Assembly: GCF_021353265.1 (NCBI RefSeq)
Contig: NZ_JAJTWU010000005.1
Span: 186,001-250,000 of the forward strand
Direction of reading: 5' to 3'
DNA from: Pelomonas cellulosilytica
GTDB lineage: Bacteria > Pseudomonadota > Gammaproteobacteria > Burkholderiales > Burkholderiaceae_C
DNA length: 64,000 bases
Shown: in pieces, positions 12,130-21,285 of the stretch
How the letters are laid out: every line of letters begins with the position of its first letter
Position numbering within the stretch: the first letter of the stretch is position 1
The notes under the pieces: generated by a model
What the model saw: only the letters and a program-made list of their open reading frames with translations
The model's database searches: none
Told to the model about the DNA's origin: nothing
Position numbers and translations under genes: made by a program

Positions 12130-12317
12130 CCGCTGCACGCGGCGCCAGGTCGGCGGATGAAACCAGCGCGTAACCGAACGACTCGTCAACGCGCCTTGTC
12201 GGTCACAGTTCGGCGCTGGTGACAAGTAGTGTCAGCAGGTTCAGGGGACTTCAGGCGAGAAATAGTTAGCGGCTGATTGATCTCGCTACAGTGGCCGGCT
12301 TGCATTCGGAGCCCCCC

Positions 12318-13538
12318 ATGACAAAGAAAAGCCTGGCCCTGAGCCTGTCTCCCCTTGCGGTCGTCGCGCTGCTTGCCGCGTGCGGACAACACCCCGACGG
12401 CGCAGGCGGCCCGGGTGGTGCGGGCGGTCCGCCGCCGGTGTCCGTAGCGCCGGCCACGCAGCGTGACATTCAGGAGTTCGACGAGTTCACCGCGCGTCTG
12501 GAGGCGCCCGACACCGTCGACGTGCGGGCCCGCGTGGCCGGCACCATCGAGGCGGTGCGCTTCAAGGAAGGCCAGCTCGTCAGGAAGGGCGATCCGCTGT
12601 TCAGCATCGACGCCCGCGCCTTCAAGGCCGACGTCGCGCGTGCCGACGCGCAGATCGCCGCGCTGAAGACGCAGGTGGACCTCGCCCGTGCCGAACTGGC
12701 CCGCTCGGAGAAGCTCGTCAGCGTCAACGCGGTGAGCCCGCAGGAGATCGACCAGCAGCGCGCCGCGCTGCGGGCCGCCGAGGCCAACCAGAAGGCCGCC
12801 GAGGCGGCGCTGGTGCAGGCCCGACTCAACGTCGAGTACGCCAACATCACCGCGCCCGTCAGCGGCCGTACGTCGCGGGCCAATGTCACGCCGGGCAACC
12901 TGGTGGGCGTCGGCGACCCGGTGCTGACGACGCTGGTCTCCAGCGACAAGGTCTACGCGTACTTCGACGCCAGCGAGGCGACCTATCTGAAGTACATGCG
13001 CGCCGCGCGTGAGGGCCGCGTCGCGTCGCCCGCGTCGCTGGCCGTGCAGATGGGCCTGTCCAACGAAGAGGGCTTCCCGCACACCGGCAAGCTGGACTTC
13101 GTTGACAACCGGCTGGACCCGGCCACGGCGTCCATCCGCGCCCGCGCGGTGTTCGACAATAAGAATGGTCAGTTCACGCCGGGCCTGTACGCGCGTATCA
13201 AGCTGGGCGGTGCGGCCAGCTACGCCGGAGTCGTCGTGCCCGACCGCGCGATCACGACCGACCAGACCCGCAAGATCGTTCTCGTCGTCGGCGCCAACAA
13301 CATCGTCCAGCCTCGCCCGGTCACCCCCGGCGCGCTGATCGACGGCATGCGCGTCGTGAACGGCGTGAAGGCCGGCGAGCTGGTCATCGTCGACGGCCTG
13401 CTGCGCGCCTTCCCCGGCGCCCCGGTCACGCCGCAGGTGCTGAAGGTGGACGACAAGGGCATGCCCGTCCCGGCCGCGCCTCCCGGCCAGCCCGGTGCCG
13501 CGCCCGCTCCGGCGCCGGCCTCTGCCGCCTCGAAGTAA
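12318..13538 (+). CDS. RND efflux periplasmic adaptor (membrane fusion protein)
   Basis: Lipoprotein of 406 residues with a lipobox (LLAAC, Cys about 21). Next come the biotinyl-lipoyl half-motifs (VRARVAGTIEAVRFKEGQLV and ANITAPVSGRTSRANVTPGN), a central coiled-coil hairpin, beta-barrel and membrane-proximal domains. It bridges the inner-membrane pump and outer-membrane factor of an HAE1-type RND system exporting hydrophobic or cationic compounds. The ATG at 12318 gives the lipoprotein signal. The pump gene follows after 18 bp. No regulator gene adjoins the operon. Confidence 0.94.
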   Translation: MTKKSLALSLSPLAVVALLAACGQHPDGAGGPGGAGGPPPVSVAPATQRDIQEFDEFTARLEAPDTVDVRARVAGTIEAVRFKEGQLVRKGDPLFSIDARAFKADVARADAQIAALKTQVDLARAELARSEKLVSVNAVSPQEIDQQRAALRAAEANQKAAEAALVQARLNVEYANITAPVSGRTSRANVTPGNLVGVGDPVLTTLVSSDKVYAYFDASEATYLKYMRAAREGRVASPASLAVQMGLSNEEGFPHTGKLDFVDNRLDPATASIRARAVFDNKNGQFTPGLYARIKLGGAASYAGVVVPDRAITTDQTRKIVLVVGANNIVQPRPVTPGALIDGMRVVNGVKAGELVIVDGLLRAFPGAPVTPQVLKVDDKGMPVPAAPPGQPGAAPAPAPASAASK

Positions 13539-13556
13539 TCCGAAGGCAGACGCCCC

Positions 13557-16500
13557 ATGGACATCTCACGCTTTTTCATCGACCGGCCGCGCTTCGCGAC
13601 CGTGTTGTCCCTGTTCATCTTCCTCATCGGCGCGCTGGCCATCCCGCTGCTGCCGATCTCGGAATACCCCGAGGTCGCGCCGCCGCAGGTCGTCGTGCGC
13701 GCGCAGTATCCCGGTGCCAATCCGCGCGTGATCTCCGAAACGGTGGCCACGCCGCTGGAGGAGCAGATCAACGGCCTCGAGAACGTGCTGTATTTCGAGA
13801 GCCAGGCCACCGGCGACGGCAGCATGGCGCTGACGGTCACGTTCAAGATCGGCACGCACCCCGAGGCGGCCGAGACGGCCGTGCAGAACCGCATCAACCG
13901 CGCGCTGCCGCGCCTGCCCGATATCGTGCGCCAGATCGGCGTGACGACGGAGAAGGCCGCGTCCAACCTGACGATGGTGGTCCACCTGGTCAGCCCGGAC
14001 AACTCGCGCGACGCGCTGTACCTGCGCAACTACGGCACGCTGAACGTGCGTGACGACCTGCTGCGCGTGCCCGGCATGGGCTCGGTGCTGAGCTTCGGCG
14101 CTGGTGACTACGCGATGCGCATCTGGCTGGACCCGCAGAAGCTGGCCGGCCGCAACCTCACTGCCGGTGATGTCGTCGGCGCGATCCGCGAGCAAAACAC
14201 GCAGGTCGCCGCCGGCGTGCTGGGTGCGTCGCCGTCGCCCAAGGGCACCGATTTCCAGCTCGCGATCAACGCCCAAGGGCGCCTCGCCACCGAGGAGGAG
14301 TTCGGCAACATCATCGTCCGCAGCGACACGAAGACGGGCGCCATGGTGCGCGTCAAGGATGTCGGACGCGTCGAGATCAGCGCCAACACCTATGCGCTGC
14401 GCAGCCTGCTGAACAACAAGGAAGCCGCGGCCATCGCCATCTTCCAGGCGCCTGGCTCCAACGCGCTGGCCATCTCCGACAACGTCCGCGCGACGATGGA
14501 GCGCCTGAAGCCCAGCTTCCCGAAGGGCGTGGACTACGCCATCGTCTACGACCCGACGCGCTTCGTGCAGAGCTCCATCGAGAAGGTCGTGCACACGCTG
14601 TTCGAGGCCATCGCGCTGGTGGTGCTGGTCGTCATCGTCTTCCTGCAGACGTGGCGCGCGTCCATCATCCCGCTGGTGGCCGTGCCGGTGTCGATCGTCG
14701 GCACCTTCGCCGTGCTGCTGCTGCTGGGCTTCTCGATCAACACGCTGACGCTGTTCGGCCTCGTGCTGGCCATCGGCATCGTCGTGGACGACGCGATCGT
14801 CGTCGTCGAGAACGTCGAGCGGAACATCCAGGACGGGCTGACGCCGCATGACGCGACGGTCAAGGCGATGCAGGAAGTGTCCGGGCCCATCATCGCCATC
14901 GCGCTGGTGCTGTGCGCGGTGTTCATCCCGCTGACGCTGGTGCCAGGGCTGTCGGGCCAGTTCTACAAGCAGTTCGCCGTGACGATCGCGATTTCGACGG
15001 TGATCTCGGCGTTCAACTCGCTGACGCTGTCGCCCGCGCTCGCCGCCATCCTGCTGCGCCCGCACGACGCGCCCAAGGACGCGTTGACGCGAGGCATGGA
15101 CAAGCTGTTCGGCGGCTTCTTCCACTGGTTCAACCGCTTCTTCCACCGCCGATCGGAGTCCTACGGCCGCGGCGTGACCGGCATCCTGAGGCGCAAGTCG
15201 GCCGCCGTCATCGTCTACGCGATCCTGCTGGGCCTGACCGGCCTGCTGTTCACGCGCATTCCCAGCGGCTTCGTGCCTGCGCCGGACAAGCAGTACCTGA
15301 TCGGCGTCGCGCAGCTGCCGGCCGGTGCCAGCCTCGACCGCACGGAGGAAGTCATCCGCCAGATGAGCGCCATCGCGCTCAAGGTGCCCGGCATCGTCGA
15401 CTCGGTGGCCTTCCCCGGCCTGTCGGTCGCCGGCTTCTCCGCCGCGCCGAACGAAGGCATCGTCTTCTTCGGCCTGGAGGGCTTCGACCAGCGCACGTCG
15501 CGCGAGAAGAGCAAGGAAGCCATCCTCGGCCAGGTCAACGGCGCCATCCAGCAGATCCAGGGCGCGCGCATGTTCGTCGTGCCGCCGCCGCCTGTGGACG
15601 GGCTGGGCATTGCCGGCGGCTTCAAGGTGCAGGTGCAGGACCGTGGCGGCCAGGGCGAGCAGGCCTTGTACGGAGCGACCTGGGGCACGCTGGGGCAGAT
15701 CTACGGCAACCCCAACACCAGCATCGGCACGCCGTACTCCAACTACGACATCAACGTGCCGCAGCTGTTCGCCAACGTGGACCGCACCAAGGCCAAGCAG
15801 ATGGGCGTGCCGCTGGGCTCCATCTACGACACGCTGCAGATCAACCTCGGCTCGCTGTACGTCAACGACTTCACCAAGTTCGGCAAGACCTACCAAGTCA
15901 TCGTGCAGGCCGACGCCCCGTTCCGCGCCAAGGCCGACGACCTCGTGCAGCTCAAGACCCGCAACGACGCCGGCCAGATGGTGCCGCTGGGCTCGCTGCT
16001 GAGCGTGGAGCCCACCTTCGGCCCGACGCGCGTCACACGCTACAACGGCTTCCCGGCTGCGGACATCAACGGCGCGCCCAAGCCCGGCTTCTCCTCGGGC
16101 CAGGCGGAGGCGGAGATCGAGCGGCTGCTGAAGACGCTGCCGCGCGGCTTCGGCTACGAGTTCACCGACCTGAGCTACCAGGACCGGTTGACCCGCAGCG
16201 TGACGTTGCCGGTGCTCAACATCCAGGTGCCCACGCTGGCGGCGGTGCTGGCCTTCTCGGTGCTGCTGGTCATCCTCGTGCTGGCCGCACAGTACGAAAG
16301 CTGGAGCCTGCCGCTGGCCATCATCCTGATCGTGCCGATGTGCATCCTGTCGGCGCTGTTCGGCGTGTGGCTGTCGCATCTCCCGCCGTTCATGCAGGCA
16401 GGCGACCTGAACATCTTCACGCAGGTGGCGCTGGTCGTGCTGGTGGGCCTGGCGTGCAAGAACGCCATCCTGATCGTCGAGTTCGCGAAGGAGCTGGAGG

Positions 16501-16847
16501 AGCGCGGCAAGCCCATGCTGGACGCCGTCATCGAGGCCTGCCGTCTGCGACTGCGCCCCATCCTGATGACGTCCATCGCCTTCTGCGCCGGTGTCATCCC
16601 GCTGATCCTCGGCAGCGGCGCCGGCAGCGAGATGCGCCGCGCCATGGGCATCGCCGTGTTCGCTGGCATGCTGGGCGTGACGCTGTTCGGTATTTTCCTG
16701 ACGCCGGTGTTCTACAGCCTGCTGCGCGCCGGCACCGAGAAGCGCCGCGCCCGCGCCGCCGCGCTGAAGGCGCAGATCGACGCCTCGGCCCATGCCTTCC
16801 ACCCCGGTGTCGACGACGACGCCTCCACGAATGCGAAGGGCCACTAA
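13557..16847 (+). CDS. RND multidrug efflux pump, HAE1 family
   Basis: Inner-membrane proton-driven pump (1096 residues). Family marks are MDISRFFIDRPRFATVLSLFI at the N terminus, the first periplasmic loop (YPGANPRVISETVATPLEEQI), and helix 4 with GIVVDDAIVVVENVERN, which carries the paired Asp residues of the proton relay. The second half has GLACKNAILIVEFAKEL. The length is slightly above AcrB. It forms a tripartite exporter with the adaptor upstream and the outer-membrane factor downstream. Substrate range cannot be deduced. Confidence 0.96.
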   Translation: MDISRFFIDRPRFATVLSLFIFLIGALAIPLLPISEYPEVAPPQVVVRAQYPGANPRVISETVATPLEEQINGLENVLYFESQATGDGSMALTVTFKIGTHPEAAETAVQNRINRALPRLPDIVRQIGVTTEKAASNLTMVVHLVSPDNSRDALYLRNYGTLNVRDDLLRVPGMGSVLSFGAGDYAMRIWLDPQKLAGRNLTAGDVVGAIREQNTQVAAGVLGASPSPKGTDFQLAINAQGRLATEEEFGNIIVRSDTKTGAMVRVKDVGRVEISANTYALRSLLNNKEAAAIAIFQAPGSNALAISDNVRATMERLKPSFPKGVDYAIVYDPTRFVQSSIEKVVHTLFEAIALVVLVVIVFLQTWRASIIPLVAVPVSIVGTFAVLLLLGFSINTLTLFGLVLAIGIVVDDAIVVVENVERNIQDGLTPHDATVKAMQEVSGPIIAIALVLCAVFIPLTLVPGLSGQFYKQFAVTIAISTVISAFNSLTLSPALAAILLRPHDAPKDALTRGMDKLFGGFFHWFNRFFHRRSESYGRGVTGILRRKSAAVIVYAILLGLTGLLFTRIPSGFVPAPDKQYLIGVAQLPAGASLDRTEEVIRQMSAIALKVPGIVDSVAFPGLSVAGFSAAPNEGIVFFGLEGFDQRTSREKSKEAILGQVNGAIQQIQGARMFVVPPPPVDGLGIAGGFKVQVQDRGGQGEQALYGATWGTLGQIYGNPNTSIGTPYSNYDINVPQLFANVDRTKAKQMGVPLGSIYDTLQINLGSLYVNDFTKFGKTYQVIVQADAPFRAKADDLVQLKTRNDAGQMVPLGSLLSVEPTFGPTRVTRYNGFPAADINGAPKPGFSSGQAEAEIERLLKTLPRGFGYEFTDLSYQDRLTRSVTLPVLNIQVPTLAAVLAFSVLLVILVLAAQYESWSLPLAIILIVPMCILSALFGVWLSHLPPFMQAGDLNIFTQVALVVLVGLACKNAILIVEFAKELEERGKPMLDAVIEACRLRLRPILMTSIAFCAGVIPLILGSGAGSEMRRAMGIAVFAGMLGVTLFGIFLTPVFYSLLRAGTEKRRARAAALKAQIDASAHAFHPGVDDDASTNAKGH

Positions 16848-16849
16848 GC

Positions 16850-18241
16850 ATGATCGCCCGTCTCACCCTCCTCGCCGCGGCCGCTGCACTGGTCGGCTGC
16901 GCCGCGCCCGGCCTGTCCAGCGGCCCGACCAACCTCGCACCGGCCGCGTTCGCGCAACTGCCGCCATCCAACGCCGGCGCGGCCACGATGACCACCGCCT
17001 TTGCCGACAGCGCGCAGCTGCAGCGTGTCGTTGATGACGTGCTCGCCAACAACCGAGACCTGCGGGCCGCCGCCGCGCGCCTGAAGCAGGCCGAGGCGCT
17101 GGCCGACGCCGCGGGCGCTCAGCGCCTGCCGAGCGTGGGCGTCGGCGCCAGCGCCAGCCGGCAGCGCGCACCCAACGACCAGGGCCAGTTCCGCAACTTC
17201 AACAGCTACGGGGTCAATGCGACGGCCGCCTGGGAGGTCGACCTGTGGGGCCGTGCTGCCGCCAATGCGCGGGCTGCCGGCTATGACGCCGAAGGCGCCG
17301 CGCAGGACCGTGACGCCGCGCAGCTGAGCCTGGCGGGCACGGCGCTGAACCTGCAGGCCCAGCTCATCGGCCTGGGCCATCGCCTGGCGCTCGCCAAGGA
17401 AGCGCTGACGGTGCAGAACCAGCTGCTGGATCTCGTCAAGGCACGCGTCGGCGCAGGCCGCGGCACCGCAGTGGACCAGGCGCGTGCCGAGGCGCTTGTC
17501 GCGCAGACGGCCGCGAGCGTCCCTGCGCTGCGCAACGCCGCCTGCCTGACGCGCCTGCAGCTCGACGTGCTGCGTGGCCAGCCACCGGCCGATTGCGACA
17601 AGGCCGACAGCGACCCGCTACCCGCCATGCCTGAACCGCGCCTCATCAGCCTCGGCACGCTGCCCGACCCCGCCGGCCTGCTCGCCGCCCGCCCCGACGT
17701 GCGGGCCGCGGCCAGCCGCGCGCAGGCCGCGGCCGCCCGCGCCCAGGTCGCCTGGGCCGCGCGCTGGCCCAGCTTGGGTCTGACCGGCCAGATCGGCTGG
17801 AGCGCCGGCCGCGCGGGCGACCTGTTCAAGAGCGGCTCGCAGATCCACAGCATCGCCGGGGCGCTGAACTGGCAGTTCCTCGACTTCGGCGCCCGTCGCG
17901 CCGAAGAGAACGCCGCGCGCGCCGGCTACGAGGCCGCCGTCGCCACGGCGGAGCAGGCTCAGCTCACCGCGCTGCAGGACGCGCAAGGCAGCCTGTCGAC
18001 GCTGCGCGAAACGGAGCTGCAGGCCGTCTCCCAGGCCACCGCGGCCGAGGCGACGACGCGCGCCCGCGATCTCGCCCTCAAGCGCTACGAAGCCGGCGTG
18101 ACCGACTTCTACACGCTGCTGACGGCCGAGCAGGAACGGCTTGTGGCGCAGGATGCGCTGATCCAGGTGCAAACGGCACGCGCCGCGGCGTTGCTGGCGG
18201 TGCACAAGGCGTTTGCGGCAAAGCTGACGGCCCAACGCTGA
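16850..18241 (+). CDS. RND outer-membrane factor lipoprotein (OprM/NodT type)
   Basis: The 463-residue TolC-like channel carries a lipoprotein signal (LTLLAAAAALVGCAAP). It has two repeats of the outer-membrane efflux domain, including VVDDVLANNRDLRAAAARLKQAEA and the WEVDLWGR motif typical of OprM/NodT lipoproteins, and the C-terminal KRYEAGVTDFYTLLTAEQ. The ATG at 16850 lies 2 nt after the pump stop, so it is the third gene of the operon. It forms the exit duct for the RND pump. Confidence 0.95.
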   Translation: MIARLTLLAAAAALVGCAAPGLSSGPTNLAPAAFAQLPPSNAGAATMTTAFADSAQLQRVVDDVLANNRDLRAAAARLKQAEALADAAGAQRLPSVGVGASASRQRAPNDQGQFRNFNSYGVNATAAWEVDLWGRAAANARAAGYDAEGAAQDRDAAQLSLAGTALNLQAQLIGLGHRLALAKEALTVQNQLLDLVKARVGAGRGTAVDQARAEALVAQTAASVPALRNAACLTRLQLDVLRGQPPADCDKADSDPLPAMPEPRLISLGTLPDPAGLLAARPDVRAAASRAQAAAARAQVAWAARWPSLGLTGQIGWSAGRAGDLFKSGSQIHSIAGALNWQFLDFGARRAEENAARAGYEAAVATAEQAQLTALQDAQGSLSTLRETELQAVSQATAAEATTRARDLALKRYEAGVTDFYTLLTAEQERLVAQDALIQVQTARAAALLAVHKAFAAKLTAQR

Positions 18242-18290
18242 GGGCGTCGGAAGCCGGCGGCCTTCGTGGTCCCGGCTGCCGAGTCGTGAA

Positions 18291-18593
18291 TCAATCGCGG
18301 CTCAGCAACCGCCTCACCTGGACGGAGCCCCACTGCTGCCGCAGCAATGCCAAGGCCATCAAGCCGCACAACGTCAGCAGCAAGCTGGACAGTACGCTGG
18401 TGCCATTGCCGGCCAGCGCGCCACGCCAGAGGCTGAAGGCGATCACCAATGTCGCCGTCAGCCGCAAGTAGTCCGCGGCGCGGAGTTCGCCGCACACGAC
18501 CACTTCGCCGTTCGACAGGTTCTTCCAGCCGCGCAGCTGCTGCCAGTTGCCGGTCTCGGGCAACACCGCTGTCACAGCGTCTCCAGCCTCCAC
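18291..18593 (-). CDS. Small two-helix membrane protein, hypothetical
   Basis: A 100-residue open frame with a GTG start. The soluble N terminus (VTAVLPETGNWQQLRGWKNLSNGEVVVCGEL) is followed by two hydrophobic helices (LRLTATLVIAFSLWRGALAG and VLSSLLLTLCGLMALALL) and a basic tail. The membrane pattern argues for a real gene. The start is uncertain and no family was recognised. It sits between the RND operon, with which it converges, and the LysR gene. Confidence 0.45.
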   Translation of the reverse strand: MEAGDAVTAVLPETGNWQQLRGWKNLSNGEVVVCGELRAADYLRLTATLVIAFSLWRGALAGNGTSVLSSLLLTLCGLMALALLRQQWGSVQVRRLLSRD

Positions 18594-18770
18594 GCGAGGC
18601 GAGCCGGGCAGATGAACGGAGAGGGAGCGGTGGCCGGCTCTCGGGCGATGGGATCTCGCTTCACGTCGAAGACGCGGTTAAGGCGAAAGGTCTGGATCTG
18701 CACGGAAGGCGGGTTGGATGCGAAGCTTGAAGTCTCGCTCAACGGTACAGCTTGGCCGCCTGCGACAACC

Positions 18771-19655
18771 TCACCCCGCCGCGGCGAGGAGCTTCTCCAG
18801 CGCCTCCAGCCGATGCCGCCGCGGCGCGGTGATCGCGTAGAAACGTTCGACGACGTCGGCCGACTGGCCGGCGATGACAAGCTGGCCGCTCTTCAGCTCG
18901 TCCTGCACCACCACCTCGGGAAGCAGTGCCAGCCAGCCGCTGTCGCGGGCGATCAGGCGCAGTAGCGCCATGTCGTCGACCTCGGCGCGCAGCCGCGGCA
19001 CGACGCCGGCTGACGCGCACAGCGCGTCGAACTGGCCGCGCACCGCATTGCGCGGGCCGGGCAGCGCGATGTCCACGCCATGCAGGTCCTGCGGCACGCG
19101 CAGGCTGCCGGCAGCCCAGCGTGACGCCGGACCGACGATGGAGATCGCCTGACTGGCAAGGAACTGGCAGTGCAGCGGCCGCTCCGCGTCGGCCGGCACG
19201 CTCTCGTTGGCCAGCACGGCGTCCAGCTGGTGCTCCAGCAGCCGCTGCAGCAGGCCGTCCAGCAGGCCGGACTCCAGCGTTAGCACGACGCCCGGGTCGT
19301 CCAGCAACGGTCGCAGCAGGTTCTCCTGGAAGTTGCGCGACATCGTCGCGACACTACCCACGCGCAGCCGCACGAGGCCCTGGCTGTGACCCTGCAACCG
19401 GCCGAGAAGCTCCTGGCCCAGGCCGAAGATGTCCTCGGCGTAGGACAGCACGACCTGTCCCGCCTCGGTCAGCACCAGGCGCCGGCCCTCGCGGCTGAAC
19501 AGCGGTTCGCCGAGGCGGTCTTCAAGCTGGCGGATCTGTGCCGACAGCGCCGACTGCGACGTGTGCACCTCTTCCGCCGCGCGCGTCAGGTGGCCCAGCT
19601 TGGCGACGCGCCAGAAGTAGAACAGGTGGTGGAAGTTCAGCTGCCCCAGCCGCAT
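18771..19655 (-). CDS. LysR-family regulator divergent from dabBA
   Basis: The 294-residue LysR-type regulator has an N-terminal winged HTH (LGHLTRAAEEVHTSQSALSAQIRQLEDRLG, residues about 20-50) and a C-terminal effector-binding domain. The NFHHLFYFWRVAKLG start resembles the NhaR-like subgroup, which often adjoins DUF2309/DabA operons. It is transcribed away from dabB across a 98-bp gap, the usual arrangement for a LysR activator of the neighbouring operon. An AT-rich near-palindromic stretch in that gap (ATTC...GAAT, about 19673-19694) is a candidate binding site. The effector is unknown and may be related to CO2/bicarbonate status. Confidence 0.92.
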   Translation of the reverse strand: MRLGQLNFHHLFYFWRVAKLGHLTRAAEEVHTSQSALSAQIRQLEDRLGEPLFSREGRRLVLTEAGQVVLSYAEDIFGLGQELLGRLQGHSQGLVRLRVGSVATMSRNFQENLLRPLLDDPGVVLTLESGLLDGLLQRLLEHQLDAVLANESVPADAERPLHCQFLASQAISIVGPASRWAAGSLRVPQDLHGVDIALPGPRNAVRGQFDALCASAGVVPRLRAEVDDMALLRLIARDSGWLALLPEVVVQDELKSGQLVIAGQSADVVERFYAITAPRRHRLEALEKLLAAAG

Positions 19656-19753
19656 CGTTCTGTTTGTGAGATTGATTCGTTTCGTTTATTGAATTTTACG
19701 GAACGTGTCGCCGTCCGCACCATGCCGTCCGTCGCGACTCACGCCCCACGGAC

Positions 19754-21271
19754 ATGGATGCCCTGCCCTTCTCCCTCGCCCCGCTGCTGCCGGCGGCCTG
19801 CATGTCGCTCGTCGCGCTGCTGCTCGCGGTCGTGCCGATGACCACCCGCTCCACCTGGCGCTGGCTAGGTGCCGGCACGGCAGTCGCGCTGCTGGCCACC
19901 GCGGTGCTGCTGGTTGATTTGCCGCCGCGGCTCGCCGACCTGCCCGGTCTGCAGGTCAGCCGCCTCGGCCTCGCCATCGCCGTACTGGTGCAGACGGTGG
20001 GCCTGGTGGTCGGCGTGTTCTCCGCGCGCTACCTGCAGGGCGAGCCGGACCAACGGCGCTACGCTGCGGCGCTGGCCACCGTGCTGGCTGCCGTGCAGGT
20101 GCTGCTGCTGGCCGACCACTGGGGCCTGCTGATCGCCGCCTGGGCCGCCGTAGGCCTGGCGCTGGAGCGGCTACTGTGCTTCTACGGCGACCGGCCGTTC
20201 GCGCTGCTGGCTGCGCACAAGAAGCGCGTGGCCGACCGTACCGCGGACGTGCTGCTGGTCGCCGCCGCCGGCCTGAGCTGGCATGAGGTGGGCACCGGCT
20301 CCCTGAGCGATCTGAGCGCCCATGTGCAGGCGAACGGCCTGTCTCCGGCGCTGCAGGTGGCGGCCGTGCTGCTGGTCCTGGCCGTCGTGCTGCGCACGGC
20401 GCTGATGCCGGTTCATGGCTGGCTGATCCAGGTCATGGAGGCGCCGACGCCGGTGTCGGCGTTGCTGCATGCCGGCGTCGTCAACCTCGGCGGCGTCGTG
20501 CTGATCCGCTTCGCCGAACTGCTGGAGCCGGCGTTCGTCGCGCGCGGGTTGCTCGTCGTGTTCGGCCTGGGCACGGCGCTGGGGGCGGGGCTCGTCATGC
20601 TGACGCGCATCAGCATCAAGGTGAGACTGGCCTGGTCCACCGTCGCGCAGATGGGCTTCATGGTGCTGGAGTGCGGCCTGGGCCTGACGACGCTGGCCGC
20701 GCTGCACCTAGTGGGCCACTCGCTCTACAAGGCCCATGCCTTCCTCGCCGCTTCCGACTCCGTGCGCCAGACGCGGCGCCGGGCGCTGTATGAGCCAGCA
20801 CTGGTCCACGGCGCGATCCTGCTGGTGGCGCCGGTGTTGGCCGCGGCCGTCGTCGCCGGTGTCGCGTGGGCCGCGGGCGGTGCGCCGTGGCCGTGGTGGT
20901 GGAGCGGCCTGCTGGCGCTGGCCTGGGCGCCGCTGCTGTGGCTGCCCGGCTGGCGGCCCGCGCCGCTCGCCACAGGTCTCGCGCTGGCCGCCGCGTTGAC
21001 GGGCGTTGCACTCGCCGCCCACGCGCTGCCGCTGGGCCTGGCGGACGCGCCGCATGACGCGCTGGGCGTGCCCGCGCTGGCCGGCTTCGCGGCGCTCTAT
21101 GCGGTATTGGCCACGCTGCAGTGGCGCCCCGCGGCGCTGGGAGTGGCCCGGCGCTGGAGCTACACCGGCTTCTATCTCGACGAGTTCTACACGCGCTGGA
21201 GCCTGCGCCTGTGGCCGCGCCGCTGGACGCCCGCCGCGCCCGCGACGACCTGCCCCCACCCGGCCCTCTGA
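19754..21271 (+). CDS. dabB: DabB, membrane subunit of DAB inorganic-carbon pump
   Basis: The 505-residue polytopic protein of the NuoL/MrpA proton-conducting family has the conserved LIQVMEAPTPVSALLHAGVVNLGGVVLIRF block, including the lysine/histidine-lined channel helices. It is paired with the DUF2309 protein directly downstream. In the DAB systems of chemolithoautotrophs (Halothiobacillus), DabB supplies ion-gradient energy so that DabA converts CO2 to bicarbonate in one direction inside the cell. The dabB-dabA order, 14-bp spacing and LysR divergence fit. It could be mis-annotated elsewhere as an NADH dehydrogenase subunit, but no other complex I genes are nearby. Confidence 0.88.
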   Translation: MDALPFSLAPLLPAACMSLVALLLAVVPMTTRSTWRWLGAGTAVALLATAVLLVDLPPRLADLPGLQVSRLGLAIAVLVQTVGLVVGVFSARYLQGEPDQRRYAAALATVLAAVQVLLLADHWGLLIAAWAAVGLALERLLCFYGDRPFALLAAHKKRVADRTADVLLVAAAGLSWHEVGTGSLSDLSAHVQANGLSPALQVAAVLLVLAVVLRTALMPVHGWLIQVMEAPTPVSALLHAGVVNLGGVVLIRFAELLEPAFVARGLLVVFGLGTALGAGLVMLTRISIKVRLAWSTVAQMGFMVLECGLGLTTLAALHLVGHSLYKAHAFLAASDSVRQTRRRALYEPALVHGAILLVAPVLAAAVVAGVAWAAGGAPWPWWWSGLLALAWAPLLWLPGWRPAPLATGLALAAALTGVALAAHALPLGLADAPHDALGVPALAGFAALYAVLATLQWRPAALGVARRWSYTGFYLDEFYTRWSLRLWPRRWTPAAPATTCPHPAL

Positions 21272-21285
21272 CTGGAGCACCCGCC

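Noticed and set aside
13566-16844. Very long minus-strand open frame opposite the RND pump gene
   Set aside because: It is the antisense shadow of a GC-rich gene: composition is His/Arg/Gln-rich with no family motifs. The same applies to the long frames opposite gatA-gatB, dabA and istA.
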